Assembly (NCBI RefSeq): GCF_000943545.1
Contig: NZ_JTHP01000063.1
Coordinates: 1 to 35,138 of the forward strand
DNA: 35,138 bases
Origin: Paenibacillus terrae
GTDB taxonomy: Bacteria; Bacillota; Bacilli; Paenibacillales; Paenibacillaceae
Reading direction: 5' to 3'
Position 1 is the stretch's first letter. The number at the start of each line of letters is the position of its first letter. Below the pieces are notes generated by a model. It saw only the letters and a list, made by a program, of their open reading frames with translations. It had not been told where the DNA came from and did no database searches. Made by a program: the position numbers and the translations under genes. This document shows positions 21,611 to 30,251 of the stretch, piece by piece.

Positions 21611-22928
21611 TACTCATCACCCGTTTCGCTTCTTGAAGCAATGCTTCTGTTTCATTTGGAATATCTCCGCAGGCGGTAGCCAGCAAAAGTCGTTCCATCG
21701 TCTGACCCAGCCAAGGACCACCCGGTCGATTCATCGCCTGAACCAGTTCATTTCCTGTAATATTTAAATCTTTGATACGAACGACTGCGGTTTGCTTCGT
21801 CCACGCTTCTGCCAGTTCAGCCATTCTCGCTACATGCTTTTCTGCCTGTGGCGGTAATTTGCGGAACGAAGCAGGCAGTGTCTTGTAAAGCTCAAGCCAG
21901 TCTGACGAGGTATCCCGTCCCCATTTAATTAACAGTCGAATCCAAGTACGGCGTAGCGGCTCATCGTTGATTCCTTCACCTTCCACTGAAGTGGAGGAAC
22001 TGTCTGCTATCCTAACAGCACTGTCCGTTAGCTCACGCTCCCATTCTAACAGATGTACCAGCCGCAAACGTACAGCGTTGGAGAAAGTCCATGCTCTTAA
22101 CAGCTCGTCCGCTGCCTCTGAGGTAAGTCTGCAAGACAGCAACAGTAACCCCCACCGCAGTTCTTCCGGCAGTTGTACCATCCCGCTCAGCGCCTGTGCT
22201 TCACATTGTTCCCAGGGAACGGGAACCTTCGTACGCGCGAGCAAGCCGCTGCGACCCAGCATTTCCAGTCCACGCAACGGGTCCGGTCCTGCCAGCATCT
22301 TTTCCAGCTCAGCCCGCACGCGTTCCATCGCAATGTAACGAAGTCCCTCTTTACGACGGATCATGCCTTTCCATGTGTTGTAGGCTATACGGAACCGGAA
22401 TACGGAGGCAAAACGAATGCAACGCAGCATTCGCAGCCCGTCCTCTTCGAAACGTTCCTCGGCTCGTCCCACACAACGAACAATAGCGGCGCGTAAATCG
22501 GCTTCCCCTCCGAACGGGTCCACCCTTTTCCCATGTTCATCCATTGCAATTGCGTTCATCGAGAAATCCCGCCGCATCAGATCTTCGCGGATATCCTTCA
22601 CGAAAGCGACTTCTGTCGGACGGCGATGATCGGTATAACCGCTCTCTGTTCGAAAAGTGGTTACCTCGAACGGATGCCCACCCTGCATCACCGTAACCGT
22701 CCCATGCTGAATTCCAGTCGGAATGACATGGGGGAACAGTGCTATGACCTGTTCCGGTTCAGCCGATGTGGTCATATCCATATCATGAATAGTGCGTCCT
22801 AATAGTTCATCCCGCACACAACCGCCGACCCAGTAAGCCTCGTAGCCGGCTGTGGTTAGTGTATGAATGACTTCCTTTCCATGAATAGCCATTTCCGGGT
22901 CAGCATATTGCCATGTGTTTATTTTCAC
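21603..22928 (-). CDS. cca: CCA tRNA nucleotidyltransferase
   Basis: A 441-residue class II nucleotidyltransferase that builds or repairs the 3' CCA end of tRNAs. Motifs: VGGCVRDELLGR, then HDMDMTT (catalytic Asp pair), RRDFSMNAIAMD, and GLRMLRCIRFASVFRF. Start: GTG at 22928, 7 nt after AAAGGGGG; the longer frame to 22988 has no site and would begin inside the preceding terminator. A TATAAT on the minus strand about 40 nt upstream, just behind the bshA terminator, may be its own -10 box, but the -35 is weak. Confidence 0.95.
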   Translation of the reverse strand: MKINTWQYADPEMAIHGKEVIHTLTTAGYEAYWVGGCVRDELLGRTIHDMDMTTSAEPEQVIALFPHVIPTGIQHGTVTVMQGGHPFEVTTFRTESGYTDHRRPTEVAFVKDIREDLMRRDFSMNAIAMDEHGKRVDPFGGEADLRAAIVRCVGRAEERFEEDGLRMLRCIRFASVFRFRIAYNTWKGMIRRKEGLRYIAMERVRAELEKMLAGPDPLRGLEMLGRSGLLARTKVPVPWEQCEAQALSGMVQLPEELRWGLLLLSCRLTSEAADELLRAWTFSNAVRLRLVHLLEWERELTDSAVRIADSSSTSVEGEGINDEPLRRTWIRLLIKWGRDTSSDWLELYKTLPASFRKLPPQAEKHVARMAELAEAWTKQTAVVRIKDLNITGNELVQAMNRPGGPWLGQTMERLLLATACGDIPNETEALLQEAKRVMSSE

Positions 22929-22988
22929 AGGGTTTCCCCCTTTGCTTATAAAGTTTTCAAAAGACTTATTATACAAATGACTTATCAT

Positions 22989-23009
22989 AAAAAAACGGAC
23001 GCGAGTCCG
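22989..23009 (-). terminator. Intrinsic terminator of the bsh/dapB transcript
   Basis: CGGAC-TCGC-GTCCG on the minus strand, followed by seven T, starting 6 nt after the bshA stop. Confidence 0.85.
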
Positions 23010-23014
23010 CCTTC

Positions 23015-24178
23015 TTAAACGCTGATCGGTTTAAGATCCGGCACCTCGCGTCCCAACACACGGTAATATATTTCTTCATATTGACGGGTAATCAGCGTAT
23101 CACAGAATACGGTACGAGCCCGCACCAGACAGGCTTCACGAAAACGCTCTGCCATCGCTTCGTCCGATAACAGCTGCACCGCATATTCCGCCATCCTCTT
23201 GGTATTGCCGATTTCAGCAAGATAACCTGTACTCCCGTGAACAACCAGCTCAGGCACTCCTCCTGCCTCGGAACCAATCGTTGGTACTCCACAAGCCATC
23301 GCTTCCAGTGCAACCAGTCCAAAGCTTTCTTTTTCCGATGGAAGCAGCAGCACATCCGCCATAGAAATCACTTCAGCGATCTGATCCTGCTTGCCCAAAA
23401 AGAAAACCTTATCCTGCAAGCCCAAGCTTTCGATTTTGCAGCGAATTTTTGGAAGGTCGGGTCCTTCTCCAACCAGCAGCAGCTTTGCAGGTACTTTTCG
23501 TTGCACTCTTTCAAATATATCCAGCACGTCTCCCACTCTTTTGACCGGACGGAAGTTTGATATGTGCATCATAATCTTTTCATTAGGCTGGGCAAAATCT
23601 CTCCGTAGCGCAGCTGCATCCCGCGGATAATACACTCGTTTATCCACAAAATTGTAGGTCAAATCAATAGGGCGTGTAATCTCCAGCGCATCTATCGTCT
23701 CCCGAATCAAATCTTTCGAAACCGCTGTTACCGCGTCACTTTTGTTGATCGCTAGCCGGATTAGATCCTTCAACGATTCATCCTGCGCCAACACCGTAAT
23801 GTCCGTGCCGTGAAGCGTGGTTACCACTTTGAGATGGTCGCCCACCATTTCTTTGGCCAAATAAGCACATACCGCATGCGGTACGGCATAGTGAACATGA
23901 AGTACATCCAAATTTTTCATTTGTGCGACCTGAGCCATTTTGGTGGCCAGCGATAGATCATAAGGCGGATATCTGAATACGTAATAGTCGTTAACCTCAA
24001 CCTCATGATAAAAAATATTTTTTTGGAATTCCCCGCCTAATCTAAACGGAATACTGTTGGCAATAAAATGGACCTCATGCCCTTTTTCGGCAAGCAGCTT
24101 GCCCAGCTCTGTAGCTACTACGCCGGAACCGCCCAACGACGGATAGCAGGTAATTCCGATTTTCAATTTGTCATTCAA
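23015..24178 (-). CDS. bshA: N-acetyl-alpha-D-glucosaminyl L-malate synthase (bacillithiol)
   Basis: A 387-residue GT4 glycosyltransferase that joins N-acetylglucosamine from UDP-GlcNAc to L-malate, step one of bacillithiol synthesis. Signatures: KIGITCYPSLGGSGVVATELGK, HVHYAVPHAVCAYLAK, TTLHGTDITVLAQD, ISNFRPVKR and LLPSEKESFGLVALEAMACGVP with the catalytic ExxxxxxxE. Start: TTG at 24178, 9 nt after GGAGG; the longer frame has no site. bshB1 and mgsA lie just upstream, the usual Bacillus order. A 130-nt gap before it holds a small GGATT / AATCC hairpin but no gene. Confidence 0.95.
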   Translation of the reverse strand: MNDKLKIGITCYPSLGGSGVVATELGKLLAEKGHEVHFIANSIPFRLGGEFQKNIFYHEVEVNDYYVFRYPPYDLSLATKMAQVAQMKNLDVLHVHYAVPHAVCAYLAKEMVGDHLKVVTTLHGTDITVLAQDESLKDLIRLAINKSDAVTAVSKDLIRETIDALEITRPIDLTYNFVDKRVYYPRDAAALRRDFAQPNEKIMMHISNFRPVKRVGDVLDIFERVQRKVPAKLLLVGEGPDLPKIRCKIESLGLQDKVFFLGKQDQIAEVISMADVLLLPSEKESFGLVALEAMACGVPTIGSEAGGVPELVVHGSTGYLAEIGNTKRMAEYAVQLLSDEAMAERFREACLVRARTVFCDTLITRQYEEIYYRVLGREVPDLKPISV

Positions 24179-24308
24179 GTTAAGCTGCCTCCTTCCGTCC
24201 ACCGGTGATGACTTTTCAATGTTAGTGCCACACCAATCAGTGCGCATATATAACCGCTACACGAACGGATTCTATTTATTGTTTATGTGTCTGGATTTTT
24301 ATAATCCC

Positions 24309-25001
24309 TTATGTGAATAGCTTAACCAGATGAGGCGTTTTGGACGCAAAGCCCTCTGCATACGAAATCAGCTTACGCTGACCCAACAGCGAATCCCGGG
24401 CTTTTACACGCTCAACATACCCCTGGTTTAATGGCGTGGATACCGTGTTTTTACCCGGTGCAGCCTGAAATTGGGAAGCATAGCTTAGTAATGCCTGCTC
24501 CTTGGCTTCAACATGCTCCGTGATGTCCACAATCAGATCCGTTCTGCCGATATCATTAATGAAATAAAAATATAACTGCTCGACCAGTACCGCAGGCTGT
24601 TCCGACATAAATCGACGTAACTTGGCGTTAAACACCGCTTCTTCTACCAGCTTGCTGCACATGACATGATCCGGGTGTCGATCCTCCCAGTAGGGAGCAA
24701 ATACGATTTTCGGCGCATGACGCCGAATTTCCGCGGTCACTGCGGCTACATTCTCAGGTGTCAAGTACAAACCTCGATCAGGCAGTCCCAGATTCGTCCG
24801 CCCAGCAAGGCCCAGCACTTTTGAAGCGTCCTCGGCTTCTGCCATGCGGGTATCTACATCGCCATTGGATGACATTTCCGCACGCGTCAAATCACATACG
24901 CCCACCTTTAAACCAGCGGCTGTATGCTTGGCAATCGTGCCTCCCATACCAATTTCAGCATCATCAGCATGAGCTCCAAAAATCAATATATCCAGTGTCA
25001 T
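24309..25001 (-). CDS. bshB1: N-acetyl-alpha-D-glucosaminyl L-malate deacetylase 1
   Basis: A 230-residue LmbE-like zinc deacetylase that removes acetate from GlcNAc-malate, step two of bacillithiol synthesis. Zinc ligands lie in AHADDAE (residues 10-16) and HPDHVMC near 110. DLTRAEMSSNGD and NLGLPDRGL are family-typical. Its ATG overlaps the mgsA TGA (ATGA). Confidence 0.95.
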   Translation of the reverse strand: MTLDILIFGAHADDAEIGMGGTIAKHTAAGLKVGVCDLTRAEMSSNGDVDTRMAEAEDASKVLGLAGRTNLGLPDRGLYLTPENVAAVTAEIRRHAPKIVFAPYWEDRHPDHVMCSKLVEEAVFNAKLRRFMSEQPAVLVEQLYFYFINDIGRTDLIVDITEHVEAKEQALLSYASQFQAAPGKNTVSTPLNQGYVERVKARDSLLGQRKLISYAEGFASKTPHLVKLFT

Positions 25002-25435
25002 TTTATATCATCCTGCTGATCAATGCCCGGTTTATATTTATGTACCAGCTCACGCCAAGCAAAATCGCCCCGATCCAGCGCCTTGACCAATATTTCAGCA
25101 GTCGCAACATTGGTCGCCAAAGGAATACCCTGCACGTCACACAGACGCAGCAGTGCACTAATATCCGGCTCATGCGGCTGTGCCATTAGCGGATCACGCA
25201 GGAAGATAATCAGATCCATATCATTTTGCGCGACCATGGCCCCGATCTGCTGGTCACCTCCGAGCGGTCCTGACATATAACGGTGAATTTGAAGCTCCGT
25301 TTGCTCCATAATGCGCAGACCCGTTGTACCAGTTGAATACAATTGATGTCCTGTAAAAACATGCTCATACGCGGTTATAAAGTTAACCATTTCATCTTTT
25401 TTGCGGTCATGCGCTATAAATGCAATTTTGAACAT
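24998..25435 (-). CDS. mgsA: Methylglyoxal synthase
   Basis: A 145-residue enzyme turning dihydroxyacetone phosphate into methylglyoxal, a phosphate-releasing bypass of lower glycolysis. Motifs: IAFIAHDRKK, TGTTGLRI, GPLGGDQQIGA (catalytic Asp) and FLRDPLMAQPHEPD. Start ATG at 25435 follows AGGGGG by 8 nt; a frame beginning seven codons earlier lacks a site. Methylglyoxal is detoxified through bacillithiol in Bacillus, which fits its coupling to bshB1. Confidence 0.95.
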   Translation of the reverse strand: MFKIAFIAHDRKKDEMVNFITAYEHVFTGHQLYSTGTTGLRIMEQTELQIHRYMSGPLGGDQQIGAMVAQNDMDLIIFLRDPLMAQPHEPDISALLRLCDVQGIPLATNVATAEILVKALDRGDFAWRELVHKYKPGIDQQDDIK

Positions 25436-25492
25436 TCCAAATTCCCCCTGCCTCATTCTATAATTCCGTTCGTCAATTCATTCGCGTTATTC

Positions 25493-26296
25493 TTAATCAA
25501 TGTAATGCTCAAATCCATACACAAGTCCGGGTTGCTCCATTACCTTTTGAATGCCGATTTTGACGCCGGGCATGTAGCCTGCCCGTTCGTAGGAGTCCTG
25601 ACGAATTTTAAGGGATTGTCCAAATCCTCCGAAAATAACTTCCTGTTGTGCGAATACACCGGGAAGACGGACACTGTGGATACGGAACCCTTGGTAGTAG
25701 CCGCCGCGTGATCCTTCGAGTGTTTCTTCCTCCTCCGGGCTCCCTTGACGCAGCTCCTGACGCTGCTCAGCGATCAGTTCTGCGGTCTTAATTGCCGTTC
25801 CCGATGGCGCGTCCAATTTCTGATCGCCGTGATATTCGATAATCTCCAAATGAGGGAAGTATTTAGCAGCTTGAGCCGCAAACCGCATCATCAAAATAAC
25901 GCCTATTGAAAAGTTAGGCGCAATCAGACCGCCAATTTGCTGTTCCCGGCACTGCTTGTCCAGTTCGTCAATCTGTTCCGGTGTAAATCCTGTTGTCCCG
26001 ATAACTGGACGAACGCCATGTTTGATCGCAAGCGCTGTATGTGCGTACGCAAAACGAGGACCTGTAAAATCGACCATCACATCCGGGCGACTATCCAGCA
26101 AAGCATGCTCCACATCCTCAACAATAGCAACGTCCGCTTCCGGAAGTCCGACGAGAAGGCCGGCATCACTGCCGGCGTGCGTTCTGTTTACTGCGGCTAC
26201 CAGCCGAAGTTCTTCATCCTGGAGAACCAATTTGACAACCTCACGGCCCATACGCCCGGCTGCTCCAACGACAGCCACTTTTATTTGCTCTGGCAT
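25493..26296 (-). CDS. dapB: 4-hydroxy-tetrahydrodipicolinate reductase
   Basis: A 267-residue NAD(P)H reductase of the lysine/diaminopimelate (and dipicolinate) pathway. Cofactor motif VVGAAGRMGREV; core PNFSIGVILMMRFA; active-site loop EYHGDQKLDAPSGTA with the conserved His and Lys. The position after the first His is Gly, where E. coli and many others have a second His. Start ATG lies 9 nt after AAGGAG. It precedes mgsA by about 60 nt in the usual dapB-mgsA-bshB1-bshA row. Confidence 0.95.
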   Translation of the reverse strand: MPEQIKVAVVGAAGRMGREVVKLVLQDEELRLVAAVNRTHAGSDAGLLVGLPEADVAIVEDVEHALLDSRPDVMVDFTGPRFAYAHTALAIKHGVRPVIGTTGFTPEQIDELDKQCREQQIGGLIAPNFSIGVILMMRFAAQAAKYFPHLEIIEYHGDQKLDAPSGTAIKTAELIAEQRQELRQGSPEEEETLEGSRGGYYQGFRIHSVRLPGVFAQQEVIFGGFGQSLKIRQDSYERAGYMPGVKIGIQKVMEQPGLVYGFEHYID

Positions 26297-26326
26297 ATCT
26301 TACAACTCCTTACGCATCAATTCGTG

Positions 26327-26845
26327 CTAGATCTGTTCATTCATTTGCTGGCATAACTTCTTCATGAGATTGGCAAGCTGTTCATTGTGAGGAAACAAAG
26401 CGGCCGCCTCACGAGCAGCCTGCACAGCCAGCTTATATTCATTCATTTCAGCATAAACCAATGCAAGCAGCATAAAAGCGTCACCACATAGCGGATCAAG
26501 GGCAATTGCCCGTTCCAGCAGCAAGATTGCATCTCTGCGCACCTGTGGCGTAGCTTTATCGACATCCAGCATCTTTCTGGCTTTCTCCGTCTGCTGTCTG
26601 GCCTCCAGCGTATGCAAATGCAGCACATATTCATCCTGCTGCGGGGCCAGACGAACCGCATCGCCCGCATAAGCAAGCGCTTGCTCTATCCGCCCGCTGC
26701 GGGCATAGGTGACCGAACAGCGGAAATAATGCTCCGCATGATCAGGCTGGGCGGAAATCGCTTTTTCAAACCATTCCACGGCCTGCTCAAAATCGTTCTG
26801 TAAAATACACTGATAAGCTTTCTGAACGTATTCCTCCGCCTTCAT
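26327..26845 (-). CDS. TPR-repeat protein between ypjD and dapB
   Basis: A 172-residue soluble protein with three to four tetratricopeptide units (YQCILQNDFEQAVEWFEKAISAQPDH, TYARSGRIEQALAYAGDAVRLAP, ILLLERAIALDP, LALVYAEMNEYKLAVQAAREAAALFP). Start: ATG 26845, 9 nt after GGAGG, rather than the longer frame at 26890. I do not know of a TPR gene here in B. subtilis, where ypjD and dapB are neighbours, so this is an extra gene of this lineage. Function unknown. Confidence 0.85.
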   Translation of the reverse strand: MKAEEYVQKAYQCILQNDFEQAVEWFEKAISAQPDHAEHYFRCSVTYARSGRIEQALAYAGDAVRLAPQQDEYVLHLHTLEARQQTEKARKMLDVDKATPQVRRDAILLLERAIALDPLCGDAFMLLALVYAEMNEYKLAVQAAREAAALFPHNEQLANLMKKLCQQMNEQI

Positions 26846-26895
26846 GACACTGCACCTCCGGGTAACCGGTTTGGTACAGCATATGTACAAAACGC

Positions 26896-27225
26896 CTAAA
26901 CGGTGTCCTTTTTGGTCCAGCGATTTGCGTCACGTGTGTTAAATTTATGCATGACCTTATCATGAGCATCGGTCAAATTAATACCAAGCGAGTTTGCAAA
27001 GCAGACCGTGATGAACAAAATGTCTCCCAATTCCAGCTCAATCGAATTGTCGGCCTCATCCGTTTTTTTCGGTTTCTCGCCAAAGGAATGATTGACTTCT
27101 CTGGCCAGCTCCCCGACTTCCTCGGACATCCGGGCCAGCATTGCCAGCGGGCTGAAATATCCTTCTTTGAATTGGGAAATATATTGGTCTACCTCACGTT
27201 GAATTTCATCAAGCGATTTTTCCAT
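26896..27225 (-). CDS. ypjD: MazG-like nucleotide pyrophosphohydrolase (YpjD)
   Basis: A 109-residue all-alpha NTP pyrophosphohydrolase. The EExxE...ExxD metal motif appears as SEEVGELARE and ELELGDILF. The sequence FKEGYFSPLAMLARMSEEVGELAREVNH is nearly the B. subtilis YpjD sequence as I recall it. It probably cleans the nucleotide pool; substrate unknown. ATG 27225 was chosen over a TTG three codons earlier because AGAGGGG is too close to the TTG. It is the first gene of the minus-strand row and its promoter faces ypjC. Confidence 0.92.
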   Translation of the reverse strand: MEKSLDEIQREVDQYISQFKEGYFSPLAMLARMSEEVGELAREVNHSFGEKPKKTDEADNSIELELGDILFITVCFANSLGINLTDAHDKVMHKFNTRDANRWTKKDTV

Positions 27226-27300
27226 GAAACACAATCCCCTCTAATGTGCAGGTTTATTCATATGTTATCGTAAAGCACATTTGAAAACAAATATTTTTTA

Positions 27301-27318
27301 ATGTGAATTTACTCACAT
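27301..27318. promoter_or_regulatory. Fnr/Rex-type palindromic operator candidate
   Basis: ATGTGA-ATTTAC-TCACAT, an 18-bp palindrome with perfect 6-bp arms, in the divergent gap between ypjD and ypjC. It fits TGTGA-N6-TCACA of the Crp/Fnr family exactly and differs at three positions from the Rex consensus TTGTGAA-N4-TTCACAA. It is centred about 60 nt upstream of the expected ypjC transcription start (TATACT at 27357-27362). Confidence 0.5.
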
Positions 27319-27430
27319 CATGCAATCGTCAGTATTTTAAAGCTACTGTAAAAAGGTATACTAAACTTAAGGATCTACGATCTATCCATATCAAGTCGTT
27401 CATCACCAATTTGCTACTGCGAGGGATTAT

Positions 27431-28300
27431 ATGAAAACATCCAAGTCTATTGAACAGCTTAAAATCATTTTACCCATTGTGCTCGGCACTGCTATTTATG
27501 CATTCGGCCTGCTTTATTTCATTATACCCAGCAAACTGATGGAAGGCGGCATCACAGGCATCACCCTCCTGCTGAACTATGCTTTCTCGATTTCCCCATC
27601 CCTTTCTACATTACTCCTGAACATTCCTCTATTTTTAATCGGATGGAAAATGCTTGGCGGCAAGCAAATTATTTATACCGGGGTTGGCATCGGGGCGCTC
27701 ACTTTTTTTCTGTGGTTGTTTGAAAAAATGATTCACCTCGGGTGGATGGGCACGTTTCAGACCGAGCACGATTTTATACTTTCTTCATTATATGCCGGGG
27801 TTACGCTCGGGGCCGGGCTAGGTATCGTATTCCGGTTTGGCGGTACCACCGGCGGGTCGGATATTATTGCCCGTATTTTGAACCGAAAGTTTGGCTGGAG
27901 TATGGGAAGAATTTTGCTGGTGATTGATATCGTCATCATCGGCGCATCGCTGCTGTACATACCTAAGGAAAAAATCCTGTATACGCTGGTCGCTGTGTTT
28001 ATCGCATCGAAGATCATTGATTTTATTCAGGAAGGGGCCTACTCCGCCAGAGCCTTTATGATTATCAGTGACCATACGATGGATATTGCGGATATCATTA
28101 CACGGGATATGGATCGCGGTGTTACTATTATTCCGGCTATGGGTGCATTTTCCAAGCAGACCAAGCATGTTGCTTACTGTGTCGTATCCCGTCAGGAAAT
28201 ACGACGTTTGCATCAAATTGTGAAATCGGTTGATCCACGAGCGTTCATCATCATTCAGGATGTGCATGATGTACACGGGGAGGGCTTCAAAGAGGAATAG
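27431..28300 (+). CDS. ypjC: YitT-family membrane protein (YpjC-like)
   Basis: The only plus-strand gene of the window. A 289-residue protein with five to six transmembrane segments in the first ~190 residues (GTAIYAFGLLYFIIP, GITGITLLLNYAF, GAGLGIVFRFGGTTGGSDIIARIL) and a soluble DUF2179 domain at the C-terminus (RAFMIISDHTMDIADIITRDMDRGVTII). The Gly-rich GGTTGGSD motif is typical. The molecular function of the family is unknown; transport is often assumed. ATG follows GAGGG by 5 nt, and TATACT (27357-27362) is the likely -10. It ends head-on against ypjB. Confidence 0.92.
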   Translation: MKTSKSIEQLKIILPIVLGTAIYAFGLLYFIIPSKLMEGGITGITLLLNYAFSISPSLSTLLLNIPLFLIGWKMLGGKQIIYTGVGIGALTFFLWLFEKMIHLGWMGTFQTEHDFILSSLYAGVTLGAGLGIVFRFGGTTGGSDIIARILNRKFGWSMGRILLVIDIVIIGASLLYIPKEKILYTLVAVFIASKIIDFIQEGAYSARAFMIISDHTMDIADIITRDMDRGVTIIPAMGAFSKQTKHVAYCVVSRQEIRRLHQIVKSVDPRAFIIIQDVHDVHGEGFKEE

Positions 28301-28315
28301 CCCGGAATTCCGGGC
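28300..28315. repeat. Perfect 16-bp palindrome at the ypjC stop
   Basis: GCCCGGAATTCCGGGC begins at the last base of the ypjC stop codon. It can form a 6-bp GC-rich stem with a 4-nt loop in either transcript. No T tract follows. It may block read-through between the convergent genes ypjC and ypjB. Confidence 0.6.
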
Positions 28316-28376
28316 AAGTGGTCAGGCGTATATTCATTGGATCAATGACAGCGAAGTTCGTTGCAGCAGTTCAGTC

Positions 28377-29222
28377 TTAACGGGAGAAACCGGAGCGATA
28401 TTTACGGTAACCCACATAAGCAAGTGTCAGCAGGATCATCAGGCCAATTGCCAGTTCTGCTCGTCGCTCGCTTTCATATGGGATGAATGGAGCCAACGCG
28501 GTAGCGTCTTTTTCACGTCCAAACAAGGCATTAAACGTCGGATTTCCCTGCTCTAGTGCCCCTCTAATCGCTGAAGCATCCACATTTTGCTGATCTCCCA
28601 ATCCTTTAACGTAAGAAATCCATGAATCTGCTCGAACAACCTCTGTTGTTTTACCGCTGATCAACGCCGCCGTCCGGATCGTCTCGTAATGATCCTCCAG
28701 CACTGCTGCTCCGGCGGCGAAACCCTTCATATTTCCTTTAGCAAACTGGCTATTTAAGCCGCTGACATCTTCTTTTAAAATTTTATAATACTGCTGCCAT
28801 AATGGCTGGCGCGGATGCGCTATCGCATCTGCCGCAAGTCGCAAATTGGCAGCGGCCTTTACCCATTCATCCGGCGATGCTTGCACGGATTGTGTAGCTT
28901 GCTGTACCTCAAGGATACTGCCGGACAAAGCATGAATGGCCTCCACAGACAGTGCAGCCTGTACCTGACCCGTGCTGAACCATCGGCTTACCTCCGCTAC
29001 ATCGGCGCGTGCTTTTTCAATATTCCCATCCATTACATCCCGGTACAACATCGCAGCCGCACGATCCAGTTCTTCTATTTCCTTTGCATTACTGGTGGAC
29101 TTGGGCTGATCCCGCGCTTCCGCAATGCCCGGAGGGAAACAAACGGAAAGCGACAAGACCATAGATAACACAACTCCCGAAACGACACGCAGCACACCAC
29201 GAAACGCCTGACTCCAAACCAT
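28377..29222 (-). CDS. ypjB: Sporulation-associated protein YpjB
   Basis: A 281-residue exported protein with a signal-like hydrophobic N-terminus (residues 8-30), a long helical extracytoplasmic domain and a C-terminal transmembrane segment (about 258-274) ending in a short basic tail. Topology, length and position next to ypjC match YpjB of endospore formers. The role is unknown beyond a link to sporulation. ATG follows GAGGAGGG. In B. subtilis ypjA directly neighbours ypjB; here an acetyltransferase gene sits between them. Confidence 0.85.
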   Translation of the reverse strand: MVWSQAFRGVLRVVSGVVLSMVLSLSVCFPPGIAEARDQPKSTSNAKEIEELDRAAAMLYRDVMDGNIEKARADVAEVSRWFSTGQVQAALSVEAIHALSGSILEVQQATQSVQASPDEWVKAAANLRLAADAIAHPRQPLWQQYYKILKEDVSGLNSQFAKGNMKGFAAGAAVLEDHYETIRTAALISGKTTEVVRADSWISYVKGLGDQQNVDASAIRGALEQGNPTFNALFGREKDATALAPFIPYESERRAELAIGLMILLTLAYVGYRKYRSGFSR

Positions 29223-29306
29223 GGGACATCCCTCCTCACCTTACTGTATGGCAAGGTTACAGGGACTAGAACTTGGCTTTAGCGTGCTGCTATCTTCCAG
29301 GGCAGG

Positions 29307-30203
29307 TTATGCCCGTGACAAAATAGGAAACATCAGTTTATGTTCTGTACATATACTTTCATTGTTAGATCTATAAAATAGTGTGGTATCTTCTTGATTC
29401 AGAAGAGAAATTTCGCAACCGTCCATCGGCTCTGGCGTAAAGCCAAAAACAATTTTCTTCGTTTCTTTTTCCATGACTACAGATAAAATCAATTCTATAG
29501 GAATATCCCCCGTTCCAAAAATATCGTAACAATTCATGATATTTTCTTCAAAATCCATAATGACAATCGTGTCATACAGAGGGATATAGAACACCTTATC
29601 TTTAAAAAAAGAGGTGCAATAGAACAAAATTAACCATTCACTGCTTTCCATAGAAAAATATGAATAAGGATTTAAAGAGGAACATTTTCTTTTCAATAGC
29701 TGTAAATCTGACGTCGCCTCCATGTTCAATTTTTTAACTGGAACGTCCATGCTTTTATCTGGTGCTTTCCGGGTACATTGATACTCTTGTGCAGCAGCAA
29801 AACCAAATTTAGGATAAAAATCCTTCACATCATCATTCGCAAAAAGATACATTGCATCACAATTCCCATGCCAATCCTGTAGCACACGTTCTATCAAAAA
29901 GCGACTCAGCCCTTGATTCCTGTAGTTAGGATCTGTCATTACGGTTCCGATTTGAATAAATTTCTTCTGTTCACCTGACAAACTAAAATCCATCAGACTC
30001 ACAGATACATTAGCCACCACGCAATCCCCATCTAACAGTGCATAAGGAATATATTTTTCATCCCAGAATCCTAATTGATGCCAAACTTCAAAATTCAGAT
30101 CAAAACTTTGTTTTGCTAATTGGTTAAAGCTCTTTCTTATTTTAAGATCATCACGAATTTCCTTTTTAAATCTATATTCTTTTTTATTTATAACGATATC
30201 CAT
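29307..30203 (-). CDS. GNAT-family acetyltransferase
   Basis: A 298-residue protein. The N-terminal half is a GNAT fold: VANVSVSLMDF and QIGTVMTDPNYRNQGLSRFLIERVL contain the acetyl-CoA loop (usually Q/RxxGxG/A, here RNQGLS), followed by LFANDDVKDFYPKFGF. The C-terminal half is unrecognised and may recognise the acceptor. Substrate unknown. The gene and its flanks are visibly richer in A and T than the neighbours, with AT-rich codons, which suggests later acquisition. It interrupts the ypjA-ypjB pair. ATG follows TTGGAG. Confidence 0.85.
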   Translation of the reverse strand: MDIVINKKEYRFKKEIRDDLKIRKSFNQLAKQSFDLNFEVWHQLGFWDEKYIPYALLDGDCVVANVSVSLMDFSLSGEQKKFIQIGTVMTDPNYRNQGLSRFLIERVLQDWHGNCDAMYLFANDDVKDFYPKFGFAAAQEYQCTRKAPDKSMDVPVKKLNMEATSDLQLLKRKCSSLNPYSYFSMESSEWLILFYCTSFFKDKVFYIPLYDTIVIMDFEENIMNCYDIFGTGDIPIELILSVVMEKETKKIVFGFTPEPMDGCEISLLNQEDTTLFYRSNNESICTEHKLMFPILSRA

Positions 30204-30251
30204 TAATAATTCTCCAATTCGTAAAAATTAAATCATAAAATTAATATTAGA

